From Mycobacterium sp. ITM-2016-00316 (GTDB lineage: Bacteria; Actinomycetota; Actinomycetes; Mycobacteriales; Mycobacteriaceae), in assembly GCF_002968335.2 (NCBI RefSeq), contig NZ_CP134398.1, positions 1,054,001-1,118,000 of the forward strand: DNA of 64,000 bases. The letters are read 5' to 3'. The notes beneath the pieces were generated by a model, which was given only the letters and a program-made list of their open reading frames with translations, was not told where the DNA came from and did no database searches. Below are positions 59,021 to 64,000 of this stretch, one piece after another (the stretch's first letter is position 1; each line of letters opens with the position of its first letter). The translations under genes and the position numbers were made by a program.

Positions 59021-59129
59021 CGCCCATCCCCCCGAACACTCCCCGATGTCACGGTAGCCGGGCGCCGAGCATCCACCGCGCATCAAAATTCGGGGGAACC
59101 GGCGGGGCGCGCGCTGCGTCGAAACAGGA

Positions 59130-62100
59130 ATGGAGTTCCTGAGGGAGAAGCGTCTGCCCGCTCCGCCCGTGCCGGACACGGAGGTGCCGCTGCGGCGACC
59201 ACCGGAGGTACCCGCCGCGGAGCCCGCGAGTCCGTTGGCGCGCCTGTTGCCGGTGCTGATGCTCGTCGCGGTCGGCGGCATGGTGGTGCTGTACCTGAAC
59301 GCATCGAGCGGGCCGGGTGGGGCGGCTCCGCGCAACCCGATGTACCTGATCTTCCCGGTCATGATGGTGCTTTCGGTGCTCGGCACACTGGCGCACACCG
59401 CGCGCGGGCGGACAGCCGAATTGAACGCCGGTCGGCGGGACTACCTGCGTTACCTGGACACTGTGGCGGCGGTGACCCGCGAAACCGCACGCCGACAGCA
59501 TGTTTCGGCGCATTGGAGACATCCCGACCCCACGGTGCTGTGGACGCTGGCCGGCGGCCGGCGAATGTGGGAGCGCAGGCCCGCTGACCCGGACTTCTGC
59601 CGGATCCGGGTCGGTCTGGGCGCCGGACCGCTGGTGACGCCGCTGATCGCCGGCCCGGCCGACCCGGTTGCCGAACCGGACCCGGTGACCACGGCCGCGC
59701 TGGAGGAACTCCTCGCCGGCCGATCCGTGGTGCCGGACCTGCCCGTCACGCTCGACGTCACCGGACACATCGGTTTCGACGGTGAGCCGGCCGCAGCGCG
59801 AGCCCTGGTGCGTGCCATCGTCTGCCAACTTGCGGTATTGCACAGCCCGGAGGATGTTTGCGTGACGGGACCCGTTGGTCCGCAGTGGGACTGGCTGAAA
59901 TGGCTGCCACACCATCGGGTGCGCGCGGGCGCGGGCGGGCCTACCCGCGCCGTGGCGATCCTGGACGAGGGCATGCCGACCCAGACCGGCCCCGATGTCA
60001 CGGTGCTCGATCTCAACGGAGGCGGTGACACCGTCATCGAACTCGCCGGCCTCGACCACGTGGACGGTCTGTCGCCCGCTCAGGCGGAAATGTGTGCGCG
60101 CCGGCTGGCCCGGTGGCGCACCGGACCGGATGCCCGAGCGGCCCGGACGACATGGACGAATCTGATCGGCGTCGCTGCCGCGGCGGATCTCGATCCGGCC
60201 GTGCTGTGGCGTCCCCGTGCAAATCCGGACCGGCTGCGGGTGCCCATCGGTATCGGTGACGGCGTGGATACTCGGGGCGAACCGGTGCTCCTGGACATCA
60301 AGGAGGCCGCCGAGGGTGGGATGGGCCCGCACGGGCTGTGCGTCGGGGCCACCGGATCGGGAAAGTCCGAGTTCCTGCGCACCCTGATCCTCGGTTTGGT
60401 GGCTGCGCATTCGCCCGACGATCTCAATCTCGCCCTCATCGATTTCAAGGGCGGCGCGACGTTTCTCGGCTTCGAGAAGCTCGTCCACGTGTCGGCGGTC
60501 ATCACCAATCTGGACGACGAGGCATACCTGGTCAGCAGGATGCACGATGCGCTCTCCGGTGAGATGAATCGCCGGCAGCAGGTGCTGCGATCGGCAGGCA
60601 ATCTCGCCAACATCGCCGAGTATCGCAGGGCGCGGTCGTCCCGCTCCGATCTGCCCGCGCTACCCGCCCTGTTCATCGTCATCGACGAGTTCTCCGAGTT
60701 GCTCAGCCAGCGCCCCGAGCTCGCCGAGCTGTTCGTGGCGATCGGTCGGCTGGGTAGGTCACTGGGGATGCACCTGTTGCTGGCCAGCCAGCGCCTCGAT
60801 GAGGGCAGACTGCGCGGCCTGGAGACCCACCTGTCCTACCGAGTGTGCCTGAAGACGTTCTCGGCCGGCGAATCCCGGGCGGTTCTCGGAGTGCCCGACG
60901 CCTACGAGCTGCCGGCCGCGCCGGGTGCGGCCTATCTGAAGACCACCGACGGCCGGTTGGTGCGGTTGCGGACGGCGTATGTGTCCGGCCGGGATGATTC
61001 CCGGGCCGCACCAAACCTGCGTCCACGCCGGTTCACCGCAGCGTCCGATGACGCTGCCGGCCAGGCTGCGGTGCCCCTCGACGCCGGCGCAACGGTGCTG
61101 GAGACCGCGCTGCACCGGCTGGCCGGCCGGGGCAGTCCGGCGCACACGCTGTGGCTGCCCGCGCTGCCCGCGTGTCCGACTGTGGAAGAACTGCTCACCC
61201 GGCACCACGGCATCCGCCTGACCGCGCCGATCGGTCTGGTGGACAACGCCTTCGCGCAGCGTCGCGACCTGCTCACCGCAGATCTGAACGGGGCCGGAGG
61301 GCACGTCGCGGTGGTGGGTGCGACGCGATCCGGTAAGTCCACCTCGTTGTGCACGCTGCTGCTGGCGCTGGCTGCCACGCACAGCCCCGCCGATGTCCAG
61401 TTCTACTGCCTGGACTTCGGTGGCGGCACATTGGCTGCGCTACAGCACCTTCCGCACACCGGCGTCATCGCAGGGCCTGGCGACGGCGAGTTGGTGCGGC
61501 GGACCGTGGCACAGCTGCAGGCGCTGATCCGACGCCGGGCGGACGCCGGTCGTGCCGCGGCCCCCGATGGTTACGGCGAGGTGTTCCTGGTGGTGGACGG
61601 GTGGGGTGCACTCCGAGAGAGCGACGACGCCCTGGTGGAGGCCATCACCGCCATGGCCGCCCAGGGTCTCGCCCACGGAATCCACGTCGTCGTCACGGCC
61701 TCCCGCTGGGCAGAGCTGCGGCCCGCGCTCAAGGACCAACTCGGCACCCGGATCGAATTGCGCCTGGGTGAGCCCGCGGAATCCGAGATGGACCGCAAGG
61801 CTGCCCGCCATCTCATCGACAGTCCGCCGGGTACCGGACTCACCCGAGAGGGCCGGGTCTGCGTCATCGCGCAGTCTCGACCGGACACCATCGAGGCCAT
61901 CGCGCAGGAGCTGCGCATGCGTTACGCCGGCCGCTCGGCGGTCCCGGTCCGGCTGTTGCCCGCCCTGGTGGAGCGCCAATCGGTGCCCGCCCGCAACGCG
62001 GGTCCGACGAACGTCACCATCGGCATCGGAGAATCCGAATTGAGACCCATGGCCGTCGATTTCGCCGAGACCGCTCATCTGATCGTGCTGGGCGACAGCG

Positions 62101-62699
62101 GTTGCGGTAAGACCGCGGCGCTGCGGACGGTGTGCACCCAACTGACCCGTACCTGCACGCCGCTACAGGTGCAGATCCATCTCGTCGATGTGCGCAGGAC
62201 ACAGCTCGGTGTGGTGGACACCGGGTACCTGGCCGGTTACCTGATGTCCACCGGGATGCTGCAGACACACCTCGCCGGGCTGACCGATGAGCTGCGTGGG
62301 CGGCTGCCCGGCGCCTCGGCCACCCCGCAGCAACTGCGCGACCGGTCGTGGTGGTCGGGTCCGGAAATGTATGTGATCGTCGACGACTACGAGTTGATCT
62401 CGGGCGCCGGAACGGACCCACTGGCACCGCTGCTGGAGTTCCTCCCGCACGCCCGTGACATCGGACTGCACGTGGTCATCGCGCGCCGCGCCGGCGGTGC
62501 GGCGCGGGCGATGTTCAACCCGGTGCCCGCGACCATGCGTGAGCTCGGCTGCGCCGGGCTGCTGATGAGCGCGGGCGCGGACGAGGGCGCCCTGCTCGGC
62601 CTCGCGCGGCCCACACCGCTGCCCCCGGGGCGGGCCCTGCTCACTCGCAGGGGGCACGCCGACGAGCGGGTGCAGATCGCGTGGACCCCCGAACCGTGA
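59130..62699 (+). CDS. eccC4: ESX-4 motor ATPase EccC4 (FtsK/SpoIIIE type, three ATPase domains)
   Basis: 1189 residues in a single chain. Two N-terminal membrane helices (about 30-70), then three FtsK-like domains with Walker A Lys412 (GATGSGKSE), Lys736 (GATRSGKST) and Lys994 (GDSGCGKTA). Walker B of the first reads LFIVIDEFSELL; later ones are VFLVVDGWG and MYVIVDDYEL. Drives export of EsxT/EsxU-type WXG100 substrates. Stop overlaps the next gene by 4 nt. Confidence 0.95.
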   Translation: MEFLREKRLPAPPVPDTEVPLRRPPEVPAAEPASPLARLLPVLMLVAVGGMVVLYLNASSGPGGAAPRNPMYLIFPVMMVLSVLGTLAHTARGRTAELNAGRRDYLRYLDTVAAVTRETARRQHVSAHWRHPDPTVLWTLAGGRRMWERRPADPDFCRIRVGLGAGPLVTPLIAGPADPVAEPDPVTTAALEELLAGRSVVPDLPVTLDVTGHIGFDGEPAAARALVRAIVCQLAVLHSPEDVCVTGPVGPQWDWLKWLPHHRVRAGAGGPTRAVAILDEGMPTQTGPDVTVLDLNGGGDTVIELAGLDHVDGLSPAQAEMCARRLARWRTGPDARAARTTWTNLIGVAAAADLDPAVLWRPRANPDRLRVPIGIGDGVDTRGEPVLLDIKEAAEGGMGPHGLCVGATGSGKSEFLRTLILGLVAAHSPDDLNLALIDFKGGATFLGFEKLVHVSAVITNLDDEAYLVSRMHDALSGEMNRRQQVLRSAGNLANIAEYRRARSSRSDLPALPALFIVIDEFSELLSQRPELAELFVAIGRLGRSLGMHLLLASQRLDEGRLRGLETHLSYRVCLKTFSAGESRAVLGVPDAYELPAAPGAAYLKTTDGRLVRLRTAYVSGRDDSRAAPNLRPRRFTAASDDAAGQAAVPLDAGATVLETALHRLAGRGSPAHTLWLPALPACPTVEELLTRHHGIRLTAPIGLVDNAFAQRRDLLTADLNGAGGHVAVVGATRSGKSTSLCTLLLALAATHSPADVQFYCLDFGGGTLAALQHLPHTGVIAGPGDGELVRRTVAQLQALIRRRADAGRAAAPDGYGEVFLVVDGWGALRESDDALVEAITAMAAQGLAHGIHVVVTASRWAELRPALKDQLGTRIELRLGEPAESEMDRKAARHLIDSPPGTGLTREGRVCVIAQSRPDTIEAIAQELRMRYAGRSAVPVRLLPALVERQSVPARNAGPTNVTIGIGESELRPMAVDFAETAHLIVLGDSGCGKTAALRTVCTQLTRTCTPLQVQIHLVDVRRTQLGVVDTGYLAGYLMSTGMLQTHLAGLTDELRGRLPGASATPQQLRDRSWWSGPEMYVIVDDYELISGAGTDPLAPLLEFLPHARDIGLHVVIARRAGGAARAMFNPVPATMRELGCAGLLMSAGADEGALLGLARPTPLPPGRALLTRRGHADERVQIAWTPEP

Positions 62700-63811
62700 G
62701 CGCCACGGTACTGGTCATCGGACCGGGCACGGTCAGCGGTCCGAACCCGGTGCCGACTGAAATCATCTCTGCGGCAATCGATGCCATCGACGACGAGCAT
62801 GTGCTCGTCGGTGAACGGCCGGTCGCCCTCGACGAGCTGTGGGCGCGGGTCATCGCCGCGGCAGCCGGAGAACCGGCCGACGGACTGCTGCTCGTGTGTC
62901 CCGGCTGGTGGAGCGAGGCCCGGGTGAATCGCATCCGGCGCGCCGCGGGTGAGCACTGCGAGGAGCCGGTCATCCTGCGCCGGCACGACACGCTGCGATC
63001 ACCGGCCGCGAGTGTCGTCGAGATCGCACCGGAGTTCGTGATCTGCCGTGGCCCGGCCCTGCCCATCGCGGTGACACCACGCCTGGGTGCGACGGCCCGG
63101 GTCGCCGAAACCGTCGCGCACGGCGTCCTAGGAGCAGGACCGGTGGTGATCGACGCGCCGGTGGGCGTGGCCGGCGCGGCGGAAATCGCGGCCGCCCTCG
63201 CCGAGATGCTGCACGGCCACGATGTGCAGATCGTCGACGACGCCGCGGTGGTCGCCGTGTTCGGGGAACGCCCACTGTGCGGGCCGGAGCCGCGCCGGCG
63301 CATGTCGGGGTGGGCGGTGTCGGTGGGCCTGCTGCTGGCCGTCGGGATGCTGGTCGGTCTGCCCCGGACGGGCGAGCCCGCCGAGCGGCCCATGACGCTG
63401 CTCACCGAGGGCCGCGTCACGGTGAAGATCCCTGCCGGATGGGTGGTCCGCCGGATCACCGACGGCGCGGGTTCGCGACGCGTACAAGCATTTTCGCCGA
63501 CCGAGGAAGCCGCCGCCATCCTGCTCACGCAATCGGTGGCCGTGCCGGATACGGCTCGCACCGCCGAGGTCCTGGAGGCTGCGCTGGCACTGCAGCCGCC
63601 GGGGGTGTTCACCGGATTGCGCGCCGACGACCACCAGGGTGGGCGTGCCGTGCTCAGCTATGTCGAGACGCGCACGGACCGGAAGATCGCCTGGGCGGTC
63701 TTTCTCGACGGACACGTGCGGATCGCGATCGGATGCCAACAGCCATCCTCCGGGGCCGAGATCCGGCAGTACTGCGATGAGGCCATCCGGTCGGCACACG
63801 CGACACCGTGA
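62696..63811 (+). CDS. Type VII secretion-associated protein (Rv3446c family)
   Basis: 371 residues from a GTG overlapping the eccC4 stop (GTGA). The N-terminal half is an ATPase-like alpha/beta fold without a Walker motif, a membrane helix lies near residue 210 (VSVGLLLAVGMLVGLP), and the outside part (VTVKIPAGWVVRRITDGAGSRRVQAF) is a LpqN-like fold. Always found between eccC4 and esxU in ESX-4 loci; precise function unknown. Confidence 0.88.
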   Translation: MSATVLVIGPGTVSGPNPVPTEIISAAIDAIDDEHVLVGERPVALDELWARVIAAAAGEPADGLLLVCPGWWSEARVNRIRRAAGEHCEEPVILRRHDTLRSPAASVVEIAPEFVICRGPALPIAVTPRLGATARVAETVAHGVLGAGPVVIDAPVGVAGAAEIAAALAEMLHGHDVQIVDDAAVVAVFGERPLCGPEPRRRMSGWAVSVGLLLAVGMLVGLPRTGEPAERPMTLLTEGRVTVKIPAGWVVRRITDGAGSRRVQAFSPTEEAAAILLTQSVAVPDTARTAEVLEAALALQPPGVFTGLRADDHQGGRAVLSYVETRTDRKIAWAVFLDGHVRIAIGCQQPSSGAEIRQYCDEAIRSAHATP

Positions 63812-63908
63812 AATGAATTCGAAGCACACGGAACCGAATCGGGCGCCGCTGCGTCCTATTCACAACAGCATTTCCGCAAGGGAAGTCATTCACCGGGGGA
63901 GGACCACC

Positions 63909-64000
63909 ATGCCCGCACTCAACACCGACCTGGAGCTGATGCACTCGGTCTCCGGTCAGATCGATGCCCGCAATCAGGAGATCCGGGCGATGCTCGGCAC
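63909..64000 (+). CDS. esxU: WXG100 protein EsxU (5' part, cut by window end)
   Basis: Only the first 30 codons are present: MPALNTDLELMHSVSGQIDA then RNQEIRAML. This matches the start of EsxU (NxDxxLMxSVxG.xDARNxEIRAML) and sits where esxU sits in Mtb. ATG preceded by GGGGAGGA. EsxU pairs with EsxT as the secreted heterodimer of ESX-4. Confidence 0.88.
   Translation, partial: MPALNTDLELMHSVSGQIDARNQEIRAMLG

Overview
The window is high-GC actinobacterial DNA from a Mycobacterium/Mycolicibacterium-type genome. The gene order joins several blocks known from M. tuberculosis (Mtb): secY-adk-mapA and sigL-rslA (Rv0732-Rv0737); mmsB-fadE9-mmsA (Rv0751c-Rv0753c); an Rv3463-like oxidoreductase with rmlB-rmlC; infA to truA, the ribosomal alpha operon (Rv3462c-Rv3455c); cutinases; and the complete left part of the ESX-4 type VII secretion locus. 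These blocks lie in two distant places in Mtb but are contiguous here, as I recall for rapidly growing species such as M. smegmatis. No tRNA, rRNA, insertion sequence, prophage or CRISPR array was seen.

Layout. 1-2.3 kb: end of secY, adk, map. 2.3-5.5 kb: a minus-strand block (lipoprotein alpha/beta hydrolase, GMC oxidoreductase, GntR regulator) behind a perfect 16-bp palindrome. 5.6-7.5 kb: sigL, rslA and a MarR regulator, with a SigL-type promoter. 7.5-9.4 kb: a GAF/HisKA_3 sensor kinase and NarL-type regulator. 9.5-13.8 kb: a HAD hydrolase and the valine-catabolism operon mmsA-fadE9-mmsB. 14-19.1 kb: flavin monooxygenase + TetR, then a MarR repressor divergent from a three-gene drug-export ABC transporter. 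19.1-27.1 kb: an AfsR-like regulator and an LpqN-like lipoprotein lie between a broken, internally deleted copy of rmlC-rmlB-oxidoreductase and the intact genes, in direct orientation.

27.2-45.5 kb is an accessory stress/dormancy island. It holds a cNMP-domain histidine kinase, a receiver/thioredoxin-reductase-like flavoprotein, five universal stress proteins, a RafH-like ribosome hibernation factor, a pyridoxamine-oxidase-like protein, PfkB, an Rv2004c-like kinase, a zinc alcohol dehydrogenase, a PEP synthase and a wax-ester/triacylglycerol synthase. Many are homologues of Mtb DosR-regulon genes, and GGGAC-N4-GtCCC-like boxes sit in several of the matching intergenic regions. Three genes in this island (flavoprotein, RafH, PfkB) are each interrupted by a 1-2 nt apparent deletion, all within about 5.4 kb. 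This is either real decay or sequencing error and should be settled first.

45.7-50.4 kb: infA, rpmJ (37 codons), rpsM, rpsK, rpsD, rpoA, rplQ, truA, with a structured leader before rpsM and a terminator-like hairpin inside the first codons of truA. 50.4-53.3 kb: four tandem secreted cutinases. 53.3-55 kb: a divergent EamA transporter/CGNR regulator pair. 55-64 kb: ESX-4 genes eccB4, mycP4, eccD4, eccC4, an Rv3446c-type gene and the start of esxU, cut by the window end.
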